From NCBI RefSeq assembly GCF_014643375.1, contig NZ_BMJJ01000014.1, forward strand, positions 1 through 64,000: 64,000 bases of DNA, written 5' to 3'. The translations under genes and the position numbers were made by a program. Shown here piece after piece: positions 53,092 to 61,494 of this stretch; the stretch's first letter is position 1, and each line of letters opens with the position of its first letter. The DNA comes from Aureimonas glaciei. GTDB lineage: Bacteria > Pseudomonadota > Alphaproteobacteria > Rhizobiales > Rhizobiaceae. Below the pieces are notes generated by a model. It was not told the origin of the DNA. It did no database searches and saw nothing but the letters and a program-made list of their open reading frames with translations.

Positions 53092-53699
53092 TCGACCGCT
53101 GGCATGATCTGCCGGTCGCCCGGCAGGCCCGGGAGCTCGGGATCAGCCGGGGCAGCGTCTACTATCTTCCGCGCCCGGTCCCGGCTGCCGATCTCGCGCT
53201 GATGCGGCGGATCGACGAACTGCATCTGGAGTATCCCTTCGCCGGCAGCCGCATGCTGCGCGACCTCCTGGCCGGGGAAGGCACCACCTTGGCCGCCTGC
53301 ATGTCGCCACTAGTCGGCGGCTCTCGATCACGATGCAGGCGGACTTCTGCATCGAGGCCGTGGAGGAGGCCTTAGCCCGTTTCGGAAAGCCCGAACTCTT
53401 CAATACCGACCGGGGCTCGCAGTTCACCAGCGTCGACTTCACGAAGGTCCTGTTGGCAAGCGAGATCAAGATCATCATGGACGGCAAGGCGCCTGGCGCG
53501 ACAACGTCTTCGTCGAACGGCAATGGAAGTCCGTCAAATACGAAGAGGTCTATCTCCGGGCCTACGAGACCGTCAGCCATGCTCGGGCATCGATCGGCCG
53601 ATACCTCGACTTCTACAACGGCAGACGCCCGCACTCGAGCCTGGGCCGGAAAACACCCGACCACGCTTACTTCAACGAGCCGCTTCTCGCAGCGGCATA
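53088..53699 (+). pseudogene. IS3 transposase OrfB, deleted and frameshifted
   Basis: The N-terminal part (WHDLPVARQARELGISRGSV, LHLEYPFAGSRMLRDLLAGE) is followed by an abrupt join near 53285 that removes the first half of the rve domain, including the first catalytic Asp. The text resumes as MQADFCIEAVEEALARFGKP and ELFNTDRGSQFTS. A one-base loss near 53490 (GKGAW expected, GKAPG read) shifts frame, after which VFVERQWKSVKYEEVYLRAY and HSSLGRKTPDHAYF lie in another frame. Non-functional. Confidence 0.82.
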
Positions 53700-53750
53700 A
53701 CCCCGGCAGACTATCCACTTAGAAGGTCGACGAGCCTGTTCAGACAGACC

Positions 53751-54165
53751 GAGCCACCTCTGTGCTCGCCATCGATCTATTTTGGAAACTTTCAGCAAGA
53801 CCCCGCGCCTCGCGACGGCAGTCTTGTGGGCGGCCTCCCCGGACGAGGCCATGCTCGTCGAGCACCTCGTGGGCATCGGGCGACGCGATGCCAAGAAGCG
53901 CACGGCGCATTTTCTGCTGGAGTTGGGCGCTCGGTTGAAGCTGGTCGGGCTCGGATCGACGCAGGGTTACGCCTGCCCTCTGTCGCAGTACCTGCTCGCG
54001 GACGCATTGGGACTGAGTGCCGTCCACGTCAACCGCGTCCTGCGAGAGGACGGCCTCGCCACCTTCCAGAATGGACAAGTCGAGATCCATGACCTGGACG
54101 GGTTGATGCGGCTGGCGGATTTCGACAAGAGCTATCTGGATCATGACGGCCCGCTGCTGAGGTGA
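53751..54165 (+). pseudogene. Truncated second copy of a Crp/Fnr regulator
   Basis: Codes for PRLATAVLWAASPDEAMLVE ... GRRDAKKRTAHFLLELGARL ... SQYLLADALGLSAVHVNRVL, closely matching residues of the Crp/Fnr gene at 33152-33883. The N-terminal sensor domain is missing up to the IS3 end, a two-base insertion near 53785 shifts the upstream text (ATSVLAIDL is in another frame), and three codons are lost in the recognition helix (REDG instead of RELREDG). Downstream of 53782 it is an open 127-codon frame, but it lacks the sensor domain. Confidence 0.8.
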
Positions 54166-54297
54166 CGCAAATCGACAGAACCGATGGTCGGGCGCGACGA
54201 CCTGGTGCCAAGCGGCTCGATCACGCGCCACTCGAAGTCGGTCAGATCATATCGGCTCATGCCGGCGCTGCATCAGAAGCGGGCGCGGAGAAAAGCC

Positions 54298-54642
54298 CTA
54301 CGCTGGTCCGAGCGGCACACCCCCGTTCGGCGGGACGTCGTAGAGCGGTCCGGCGCCCCACGTAGGCGGAAGGTCAAGATCGGCTTGATCCCACAAGGTG
54401 AGCCGCCCAGCTTTGTAGGGATCACTGTCGACAAGCTCGGAACGAACGACTCGCATCGCGAGCATCAGCGCCTGGACCCCATCCTCACCGCAAGCGTATC
54501 CGCGAACCTCGCGCTCTGGCCAAGCTATCGACCAACGGCACTGAAACTCCCCACCGGGCGCCTTGGCAGGGAGGTAAAAGCAGACGAGCAACTCGCCGCC
54601 ATCAAGTTCGAACCTGCGCTCTACAAAGGGTGCTTCGTCCAT
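54298..54642 (-). CDS. DUF6968-like small protein
   Basis: 114 residues. VERRFELDGGELLVCFYLPA, FQCRWSIAWPEREVRGYACG and EDGVQALMLAMRVVRSELVD follow the layout of a small uncharacterised family (DUF6968 type). The ATG at 54642 has GGAG seven bases upstream. The C-terminus ends PPNGGVPLGPA. Function unknown. Confidence 0.65.
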   Translation of the reverse strand: MDEAPFVERRFELDGGELLVCFYLPAKAPGGEFQCRWSIAWPEREVRGYACGEDGVQALMLAMRVVRSELVDSDPYKAGRLTLWDQADLDLPPTWGAGPLYDVPPNGGVPLGPA

Positions 54643-55247
54643 CAGCCTCTCCTTGCCACAGTGGTCCGCCATGCGAGGGGAGCACAAACAACCTTATGGG
54701 TTCACGACCTAGATAGCTGACGCCGCTAAATCGGTCGACGAGTTGCGCTCATGCCTCGTCACATTTCCCAGCAATACACGAAGACTGGCTTCCGCTGCCA
54801 GCAATCGAGTCCCCGATCGTCATCGTCCATGGCGACGATTTCATCGAGGCGTCGAAGCTTCTGTGTCAGGAGAGTCGGCGTCAGCCCCACTTCGGCGGGG
54901 GCGGCACTCGGGGCTCCTTCCTGGCAAGCGCGGTGGCAATGTGGCGAGCCCGATGATTCGCGCCAGCTACCACTGTGGGGGCTCAACCAAGGCGATCATA
55001 TAGCCGCTTGAGGGGTGATGGATCTCGGTTCGTCGAGGTCATCGCGAGCGGCGCCTTCCGGTTTCCCGATCCTCTTGTTCCGAGACACTCGGATTGTGGC
55101 ACCACCCTCGTTGCCCCACCGCGAGAGAGCGATCTCACGCAAACGCAAGCGCTCCTGCAGGATTGTTGCTCCATTCGGCATGACTTAGTCCTTGTAGAGG
55201 TTGATCTGGATCGACATGCACAACGCCTTGAAGGCGAAGCTTGCTGA
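54643..55247. other. Intergenic stretch, no gene seen
   Basis: About 600 bases between two leftward genes. Short frames on both strands overlap, with no recognised domain or start signal. No clear terminator or operator stands out. Confidence 0.45.
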
Positions 55248-56735
55248 TCACTGCCCGTGTCGAGCGAGCCACTGGCGCATCTGCACGATCCCGCGCTCCT
55301 GCTCGACGATCAGATGTTCCGCGAAGGCACGATTTTCCGGATCGGTCCCGTGCTTCAGCTGAACCCGGGCCATGTCGATCGCCCCCTGGTGGTGAGGAAT
55401 CATGCTCAGGACGAAGGCCACGTCGGGATCCTTGTGACGCATGCCGTCCATCATCGGCTGGTGCATCTTGTTCATGGTGGCCTCGAATTCAGCCGTCGCC
55501 ACACCCGGCGCGGACGGCATCGCCGCATGGCCGGAGTGCGCGCCCGAAGTTGCCGGCGCGTCACCGGCTCCCGAAGCTGGTGCTGCGTGCGGATGCTGCG
55601 GGTCGAACGAGTGGGTGGCAACCACTGCCGTCGGAACGGCGGTGCGCCCGGTGGCCCCGTAGAATGCCAGATGAAGCCCCCAATAGGCCCCCCCGAACAG
55701 CACGAGCGCTGTCGCCAGGCCGATCGGAATGCTCCGGAGCGACTTCTTGAGGGTCGGCAGGAAGTGCAGCTCCCTCGTGTGGTCCGCGGCGATGACCACG
55801 ATGATCGCCATGATCAGTGCATGGCCAACCATGTCGATCCGGCCGAACGGATATACGGCGGCGTTGAAGATGATGAACAGCGTGATTGCCGAAAGCCGTC
55901 GGATCAACGGCGTCCAGAGCAGGCCGAAGCCCATCGTGAACTCGGCGACGCCCGCCATGGGAATGAAGACGTCGCGTGGCAGACCGAAGGTCAGGAACGG
56001 CTTCTCGACGACGAGCGGGTAGAACCAGTCGGGATAGGCGAACTTCTCGAGGCTCGACCACATCAGCGCGATGGCGACGCCCCAGCGCAGGACCTCGAAG
56101 CGGTGCTTGTTCCAGTCCGGGTTGCTGGACGATGCAAGCACCAGATACGCAGCCACCGCAACACCGAGGGCCAGGTAGTCGAGAAGGTGGAACAGATCGT
56201 AGTCCTGGAGCGCGAGGACCCAGAGCAGGATGATGCCCGCCGCCGAGAACGGCATCGTCCTCTTCGAAAAGACGCCGAAAGCGATCAGAAGCTGGAGCCA
56301 GGACACCCATTCGGACGGCGTCGTGAGGTCGGGCGTCAGGTAGACGCCACCGACGGCGAAGATCGCGACGAAAAAGGCGCCGACCACCACCCGAACGAAA
56401 TCATCGAGGCGGTTCCAGAGGGGGTCGGAGATCCGGTCCATTCCGTCGAGAATTCTTGTGCCGGCGCGGCTGCGCTCGACGGCTCGCGTGGCAACGAAGA
56501 ATACGAGCACCAGTACGATGCCCATCCAGAACCACATGTTCGAAAGCGTGATGCCGATCTCGGTCGGCGGTGCTCCCACGATGTACGGAGCGAACCATTT
56601 TACATGCGCATCGGCTTGGGACGTGAAGGCGAGTCCCAACGCACCGACGACACAGGTCAATCCGGCTAGCGATGCCGTCCAGCGCAACGGACTGGCCGTT
56701 CGTACGATCGAGGATTGGGCAGTAGTCTGACGCAT
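55248..56735 (-). CDS. DoxX-like membrane protein fused to DUF305
   Basis: 495 residues. The N-terminal 360 residues have about eight membrane helices, with EVLRWGVAIALMWSSLEKFA, YPDWFYPLV and VAEFTMGFGLLWTPLIRRLS resembling DoxX-type proteins. After a His/Ala/Gly-rich linker (HSFDPQHPHAAPASGAGDAP) comes a C-terminal DUF305 domain (about 415-495) with SMIPHHQGAIDMARVQLKHG. DUF305 is a ferritin-like/HHxG metal-associated domain. The start at 56735 precedes a hydrophobic signal-like segment. A strong FNR-type box lies 154 bases upstream. Confidence 0.8.
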   Translation of the reverse strand: MRQTTAQSSIVRTASPLRWTASLAGLTCVVGALGLAFTSQADAHVKWFAPYIVGAPPTEIGITLSNMWFWMGIVLVLVFFVATRAVERSRAGTRILDGMDRISDPLWNRLDDFVRVVVGAFFVAIFAVGGVYLTPDLTTPSEWVSWLQLLIAFGVFSKRTMPFSAAGIILLWVLALQDYDLFHLLDYLALGVAVAAYLVLASSSNPDWNKHRFEVLRWGVAIALMWSSLEKFAYPDWFYPLVVEKPFLTFGLPRDVFIPMAGVAEFTMGFGLLWTPLIRRLSAITLFIIFNAAVYPFGRIDMVGHALIMAIIVVIAADHTRELHFLPTLKKSLRSIPIGLATALVLFGGAYWGLHLAFYGATGRTAVPTAVVATHSFDPQHPHAAPASGAGDAPATSGAHSGHAAMPSAPGVATAEFEATMNKMHQPMMDGMRHKDPDVAFVLSMIPHHQGAIDMARVQLKHGTDPENRAFAEHLIVEQERGIVQMRQWLARHGQ

Positions 56736-57253
56736 GAGAATTCTAACCGGTCTGGGCTCGATCTCGAACGATTGTCGGATGTTACGAACCGAGGAAAATT
56801 TGGCGAGGGCCCGGCGCTGGATCAGATCGCAGTGGGAGCCCCCATCACCGCAGTCGATTATCGCACATTGAGCCGCTCGATATTGATATGGATCAGCCCG
56901 GTTCGATCGCATCGGATATTCGGAAACCCGGTGATAGCAGTTGCGGCTTCCATCTTTGTCGGCTTTTCACCTGCATCGGGCCTTATCGGAACACCTACGT
57001 ATTTCCCCAAGGTGTCGATGAATGGAGAAAGGGTGCATGGAATCATGGTGTTGCCGAAAGGCATACCAGCCGATGCCGTCCGTCGCTTCTGCCATCGACA
57101 GACCAAGCGATCGATATCGCTCGGATGGTCGCGTTCCGTAGCAGAAGCCTCGGCAGCGAACGACGTAATACGCAGACCAGAATTCTGTGCAGACGCTCGA
57201 AGCGGCATCGGTAGTGCGCGGAACCGGCGCAACCTACGAAATGGACAGATTTC
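56736..57253. other. Intergenic stretch between divergent genes
   Basis: About 520 bases holding one strong FNR/FixK-type box (56883-56896). A 68-codon minus-strand frame (start about 57061) is not convincing. No other feature is seen. Confidence 0.5.
56883..56896. promoter_or_regulatory. FNR/FixK-type anaerobox
   Basis: TTGATATGGATCAG matches TTGAT-N4-ATCAA at nine of ten defined positions. Its centre is 154 bases from the leftward DoxX-DUF305 start and 364 from the rightward dehydrogenase start, so the leftward gene is the likelier target. Confidence 0.55.
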
Positions 57254-58333
57254 ATGGCGAAGACGATGCAGGCCGCCGTTGTCACGGCATTCGGACAGCC
57301 ACTGGAGATTCAACAGCTCAATATCCCGTCCCCCGGCGCCGGCCAGATTCTCGTCAAGACCGAGGCGTGCGGTGTGTGTCATACCGATCTCCACGCAGCC
57401 AAGGGGGATTGGCCTCTCAAACCCACTCCGCCCTTCATTCCCGGGCACGAGGCGATCGGCATCGTGGTCGCGCTCGGCGCGGGCGTGACCGCCGTCAAGG
57501 AAGGCGACCGCGTCGGCGTGCCTTGGCTCTATTCGGCCTGCGGCCACTGCGAGCATTGCCTTTCCGCCTGGGAGACGGTTTGCGGCGAGGCCGAGTTCGG
57601 CGGCTATACGCAGAACGGCGGCTTTGCCGAATACCTTCTCGCCGACCCCAATTTCGTTGCGCACATTCCCGCTGGCCTCAGCGCCGTCGAGGCGGCGCCG
57701 TTGATCTGCGCCGGCGTCACGACCTACAAGGGCATCAAGGAAACTCAAGCCCGACCAGGCGAGTGGGTCGCGATTTCCGGTTGCGGCGGCCTCGGGCACA
57801 TGGCGATCCAGTACGCCAAGGCGATGGGCTTCAAGGTGGCCGGCATAGACATCGACGACGGCAAGCTGGCCCACGCCACGCGTCTCGGCGCCGATCTCGT
57901 GATCAATGCGAGGGGCGACGATGTGGCGGCGCAGTTGAAGAAGGAAACCGGCGGGGGCGCGCACGGCTTTCTGATCACCGCACCATCGCTTGCCGCCTTC
58001 AAACAGGGCGTGGAAATGACCCGCAAGCGCGGGACCTGCGTGCTCGTCGGGCTGCCGCCGGGTGAATTCCCGGTGCCGCTGTTCGACGTCGTCGCAAACT
58101 GCATCACGGTGCGCGGCTCGTTCGTCGGCACCCGGAAGGACATGGCCGAGTGCCTTCAATTTGCCGCCGACGGCAAGGTCAAGGCTGACATCGAACTGCA
58201 GCCACTATCGGCGATCAACAATGTGCTGGACCGGATCGAGCATGGCGATGTGCCGTCGCGGGTCGTCATCGATTTCTCCAGGCCAGTCGATGAGGTGACC
58301 CGAAGCACTGCAGCAGCCCTCGCAGACGCATGA
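57254..58333 (+). CDS. adhP: Zinc-dependent alcohol dehydrogenase
   Basis: 359 residues, a medium-chain dehydrogenase of the AdhP/AdhA type. Catalytic zinc ligands: ACGVCHTDLHAAKG and PGHEAIGIV. Structural zinc lobe: CGHCEHCLSAWETVC. NAD-binding motif: SGCGGLGHMAIQYAKAMG. It oxidises primary alcohols or reduces aldehydes with NAD. Length matches the family (about 340-350) with a 15-residue C-terminal extension. The Shine-Dalgarno is weak. No operon partner. Confidence 0.92.
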   Translation: MAKTMQAAVVTAFGQPLEIQQLNIPSPGAGQILVKTEACGVCHTDLHAAKGDWPLKPTPPFIPGHEAIGIVVALGAGVTAVKEGDRVGVPWLYSACGHCEHCLSAWETVCGEAEFGGYTQNGGFAEYLLADPNFVAHIPAGLSAVEAAPLICAGVTTYKGIKETQARPGEWVAISGCGGLGHMAIQYAKAMGFKVAGIDIDDGKLAHATRLGADLVINARGDDVAAQLKKETGGGAHGFLITAPSLAAFKQGVEMTRKRGTCVLVGLPPGEFPVPLFDVVANCITVRGSFVGTRKDMAECLQFAADGKVKADIELQPLSAINNVLDRIEHGDVPSRVVIDFSRPVDEVTRSTAAALADA

Positions 58334-58563
58334 CGCGGCGGGTCGCTAGGTCTCGCATGCCCACCGAGGCCGGCGGCCCCTCCCCCGCGCAGAGACGCTG
58401 TCTTGTTCCAGACTCTTCGGGCAAGAGGACTGCCGATTTCCAGTCTATCGCACGCACAGGCAAACATGGGTCAGTTCTATCTGCCCTGCACCTGCGATAG
58501 TCGCCCTTCGCCAATCCTGGCGATGCCGCTCGGATGGCGAGCAGAAGGTTTTCCGGTGACGCC

Positions 58564-58854
58564 ATGTCGACGATCGAACTTGAACCCGATGCTTTCCAGG
58601 TCGACGCAGGGGTGATCGCGGCCAGCCTTGGGATCGAGGCTGCTGCAGTCCATTCCCTCATGCGCGACGGACAAATCACAAGCACTTGCGAGCGTGGCGT
58701 CGGCGATGACGATGGACGTTACCGCCTGACATTCTTTTTAGGGAACCGACGACTTCGCCTGATCGTCGACGAGGCAGGCACGATCGTCAAAAGCTCGACG
58801 ATCGATTTCGGCAAACGACCGCTTCCCGCTTCCTTGCATCGACCGGGCGGATGA
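58564..58854 (+). CDS. DUF6522-type small protein
   Basis: 96 residues from the ATG at 58564 (MSTIELEPDAFQVDAGVIAA). A helical N-terminus (VIAASLGIEAAAVHSLMRDG) precedes a beta-rich end (YRLTFFLGNRRLRLIVDEAG). The pattern matches short proteins annotated DUF6522 in alphaproteobacterial denitrification or oxygen-limitation regions. Function unknown. Confidence 0.6.
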   Translation: MSTIELEPDAFQVDAGVIAASLGIEAAAVHSLMRDGQITSTCERGVGDDDGRYRLTFFLGNRRLRLIVDEAGTIVKSSTIDFGKRPLPASLHRPGG

Positions 58855-59056
58855 CGAAAAGCCAAGTTCTGCGGCGAGGATGATCATCGGGTCATCGCAG
58901 CAACACCCTCGTCTTGAACGTTTCCGATTCCCCGGAAGTTTCGGAATAGCGCCGACCCGCGCATCCGAAACGGAAGGATCTGGCTCGCTCCTGTCGATGT
59001 CATTCGCGCCAGGATGTAGGCAATGTCGGCTGCACCACTAGCGAAAAAGGATCCCC

Positions 59057-59500
59057 ATGCTTGTCGATCAGCTACTGCCTTCTGCGCGAGACCAACTTGT
59101 GACGATCAAGGACGACGCACCGCTTATCGAGGCGGCGAGACTGCTCCATGGTAGGAGCGCAAGCCTCGTAGTCGTCTTGAATGTCGACGGCGTGATGGTC
59201 GGTGTCATCACGAAGTCCGATGTCGTCGGTCAGATCAGCGGATGTCAGGGAAGCAGTTGCATGACAGCGGCTTCGGTCGTCATGACCCGGGACGTCACCT
59301 TCTGCCACCCTCATGTCCTCCTCAGGTCCGTCTGGGAGCGGATGAGGAAGAGCGACCTGAAGCACGTACCGATCGTCGACCGGGAATTGCGTCCATTGGG
59401 CGTTCTCAACGCTCGACAGGCTGTGCAGGCGTTGATGGAGGAACTCGGAAGCGAGGAGGAACTCTTGCGGGAATACGTGATGGGGATCGGCTATCGTTGA
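59057..59500 (+). CDS. Two-CBS-domain protein
   Basis: 147 residues with tandem CBS domains: DQLVTIKDDAPLIEAARLLH ... VGVITKSDVV (about 12-58) and SVVMTRDVTFCHPHVLLRSV ... HVPIVDRELRPLGVLNARQA (about 73-127). Stand-alone CBS pairs bind adenine nucleotides and act as energy sensors. AAAAAGGATCCCC precedes the ATG. It lies next to a leftward UspA gene, a pairing usual in oxygen-limitation regulons. Confidence 0.88.
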   Translation: MLVDQLLPSARDQLVTIKDDAPLIEAARLLHGRSASLVVVLNVDGVMVGVITKSDVVGQISGCQGSSCMTAASVVMTRDVTFCHPHVLLRSVWERMRKSDLKHVPIVDRELRPLGVLNARQAVQALMEELGSEEELLREYVMGIGYR

Positions 59501-59622
59501 CGGCATGCCGGCCTGGTTGCCGCCTTCTTCGTTGGTCCGCATCGACATCAAACCGTCGACGGCATCCTCTGCCCGCCTGTCGACGGTTCGCTTAACCCGT
59601 GCGCAGATGAGAAATCGTGGCC

Positions 59623-60471
59623 TCAGTGGCACAGGAATAGGGGCACGGGGCTGCTGCCCAGAAGCGATCGTGTGACCCCTCCGAGCACGAACTCGCGAAT
59701 GCGCGAGTGGCCATATGCTCCCATCACGATCATCTCCGATCCACTTGATGCGACATGGTGACAAAGCGCGTCGGCGGCCTTGCCGCCCCTGGTAGTCAGC
59801 GTTACCTCGCTCGCCTGAACACCATGGCGATCGAGATAGACGTTCAGGCGTCCGCGAAGCGAGGCATCCACGACATTCTTCTCGTCCGTCACCGACACCA
59901 AGTCGACCTTGGCCGCATTCTGGAGGATCGGCAGCGCCTCGGTGACGGCACGCGTTGCCTGCACGCTTCCGTCCCATGCGATCGATACGGTGCGCGGAAC
60001 GCCCTGTCGCCAGCCTTCCGGGACCAGAACGACCGGTCGTCCGCTGCGGAACAGCATGCCCTGTATGAATTCGGAGTACCCCTCGAGCGCCCCGCTTCTG
60101 GCATCCATCACGACGACATCCTGCATCTGTGCAAGCTGCGAACTCCGATGTACCAGCGCGATGAATTCGAGGGCCAAGACTTCCGTACTGGATGGCACGT
60201 CGGCAGCGTCGGCGGCGACAGTGGCTGCGGCCAGACAAGCGTGCGCCGAGGCGTCGAGCCCAGCGCCCTCTTTCGCAATCACCTCAGCCATGTCGTCGGA
60301 AAACAGACTGAAGGGGGTCCGGTCCGGACGCGGTGAAAGATAGTTCACCGTCACGAATGCGCTTGCCATCCGGGCCAGGGCCAGTCCCATCGTCAGGGCA
60401 GCGGTCGGGTTGTCGACAGCCTTATCCTGGGAGACCAAGGCAACGAGTACGTTCTTGAATTCACGCGACAT
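59623..60471 (-). CDS. Universal stress protein (UspA-type), two-domain length
   Basis: 282 residues. The C-terminal Usp domain is clear (TVSIAWDGSVQATRAVTEAL ... MIVMGAYGHSRIREFVLGGV ... TRSLLGSSPVPLFLCH), with the ATP-type GxxGxSR-like segment as GAYGHSRIREFVLGG. The N-terminal half (KNVLVALVSQDKAVDNPTAA ... ) is a diverged Usp domain. The start MSREFKNVLVALVSQ is at 60471. Tandem Usp proteins of this form are common in alphaproteobacteria under anaerobic control. Confidence 0.85.
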   Translation of the reverse strand: MSREFKNVLVALVSQDKAVDNPTAALTMGLALARMASAFVTVNYLSPRPDRTPFSLFSDDMAEVIAKEGAGLDASAHACLAAATVAADAADVPSSTEVLALEFIALVHRSSQLAQMQDVVVMDARSGALEGYSEFIQGMLFRSGRPVVLVPEGWRQGVPRTVSIAWDGSVQATRAVTEALPILQNAAKVDLVSVTDEKNVVDASLRGRLNVYLDRHGVQASEVTLTTRGGKAADALCHHVASSGSEMIVMGAYGHSRIREFVLGGVTRSLLGSSPVPLFLCH

Positions 60472-60584
60472 GCTTCGATTCTCCAATTGATCCGCTGCCG
60501 ATCCGGGCGAACAGAACGGGAGCTCGCCGCGTTCAATACCGCCCTGAAACGGGCTGCCACCGGCAGTCCGTGCCATCCCTGGAA

Positions 60585-60995
60585 CTAATGTGCGTGCTTC
60601 TCGAGCCAGGCCTTCATCGCCGCGATCTCGGGCTCCTGGTTCGCAATGATCTCCTCGGCGAGTTCTCGCATCTCGGGATCCGTCCCGTACTGCAGCTGAA
60701 CCCGGGCCATATCCACGGCGCCCTGGTGATGCGCGATCATGCCGCGGACAAAGTCCAAGTCCGGGTTGCCCGAGAACTCGATCGCCATCCCCTTGTGCAT
60801 GGCGGAGTTGGCATGCTCAAATGCCTTCGTGGAAGGCGCCTGATCGCCTATGGCCGGTGCGACGGCATTTCCCTGATGACTCCAATGCTCACCATGACCG
60901 GATTTCGTGTCATGGTCTGAGTGATCCTGTGCCGCCGCGACGCCGCCGAAGGAAAGTAGGGCGAATGCGGCGACTGAAAGAGCGATCTTTTTCAT
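60585..60995 (-). CDS. Exported DUF305 protein
   Basis: 136 residues: signal peptide ([20 protein letters not shown] followed by AAQ), a His/Asp-rich mature N-terminus ([20 protein letters not shown]) and a DUF305 domain with [20 protein letters not shown]. The HHQGAVDMA motif is shared with the DoxX-DUF305 fusion at 55248. The His-rich segment suggests copper or other metal binding in the periplasm, and it lies near CopC-CopD and nirK. Confidence 0.85.
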   Translation of the reverse strand: MKKIALSVAAFALLSFGGVAAAQDHSDHDTKSGHGEHWSHQGNAVAPAIGDQAPSTKAFEHANSAMHKGMAIEFSGNPDLDFVRGMIAHHQGAVDMARVQLQYGTDPEMRELAEEIIANQEPEIAAMKAWLEKHAH

Positions 60996-61151
60996 TGTTC
61001 CAGTCCATTTCATGTTTCATGGGGTCCGAGGCTAGTGCTTCCTGCTGCTGGAAGGTAAACAGAATCGTCATGGCCGGGCTGTCGAGAAGATCGATCTGGC
61101 CCAGATAAACGGGGCAGAAGGGTCGGCTTGCGACCTGTTGCGGGAGCAGAC

Positions 61152-61481
61152 ATGGCACTCAAGCATGCAGAGGCCGGAGAAGTGGTCGATATCTCGCCTC
61201 TGGGCGAGGCTATCCACGGGGCGAAAACCAGGGCGATCGTGAAATCCACGTCCTTCGAGGCCATCCGCCTCGTAGTGCCGGAAGGGACGGTTCTCCCTGC
61301 CCATCAGGTACCCGGTGAACTCACGTTGCATTGTCTCGAAGGATGCGTGGAGATCGAGCTTGGCGCCGGCAGCCAGGAACTTTCTGCCGGCCAGTGGATC
61401 TACCTCGAGGGTGGTCAGGTCCATGCGGTAAGAGGCCTTCAGCCCTCCTCCTTGCTCCTCACGATCATTCTGGCCCGGTAG
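61152..61481 (+). CDS. Cupin-domain protein
   Basis: 109 residues forming a single cupin barrel: PEGTVLPAHQVPGELTLHCL is a degenerate first cupin motif and LSAGQWIYLEGGQVHAVRGL the second, with the metal-type histidines partly kept. GGGAG lies upstream of the ATG at 61152. Small cupins of this type accompany nitrite/NO or copper genes; the role is not known. Convergent with the CopC-CopD gene. Confidence 0.78.
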   Translation: MALKHAEAGEVVDISPLGEAIHGAKTRAIVKSTSFEAIRLVVPEGTVLPAHQVPGELTLHCLEGCVEIELGAGSQELSAGQWIYLEGGQVHAVRGLQPSSLLLTIILAR

Positions 61482-61494
61482 CTCGGCATGGCCG

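Larger units (their letters stand above)
52733..53750 (+). mobile_element. Defective IS3-family element
   Basis: Left end TGTCTGTCTGAA (from 52733) and right end TTCAGACAGACC (53739-53750) form a terminal inverted repeat matching over 11 bases. Between them lie an intact orfA and a deleted, frameshifted orfB. No target-site duplication was verified. It abuts the decayed Crp/Fnr copy. Confidence 0.7.

Noticed and set aside
55257-56669. Plus-strand open frame of 470 codons
   Set aside because: Antisense to the DoxX-DUF305 gene, extremely charged composition, no start signal.
56858-58159. Minus-strand open frame of 433 codons
   Set aside because: Mostly antisense to the alcohol dehydrogenase; only its last 68 codons lie in open DNA and they match nothing known.
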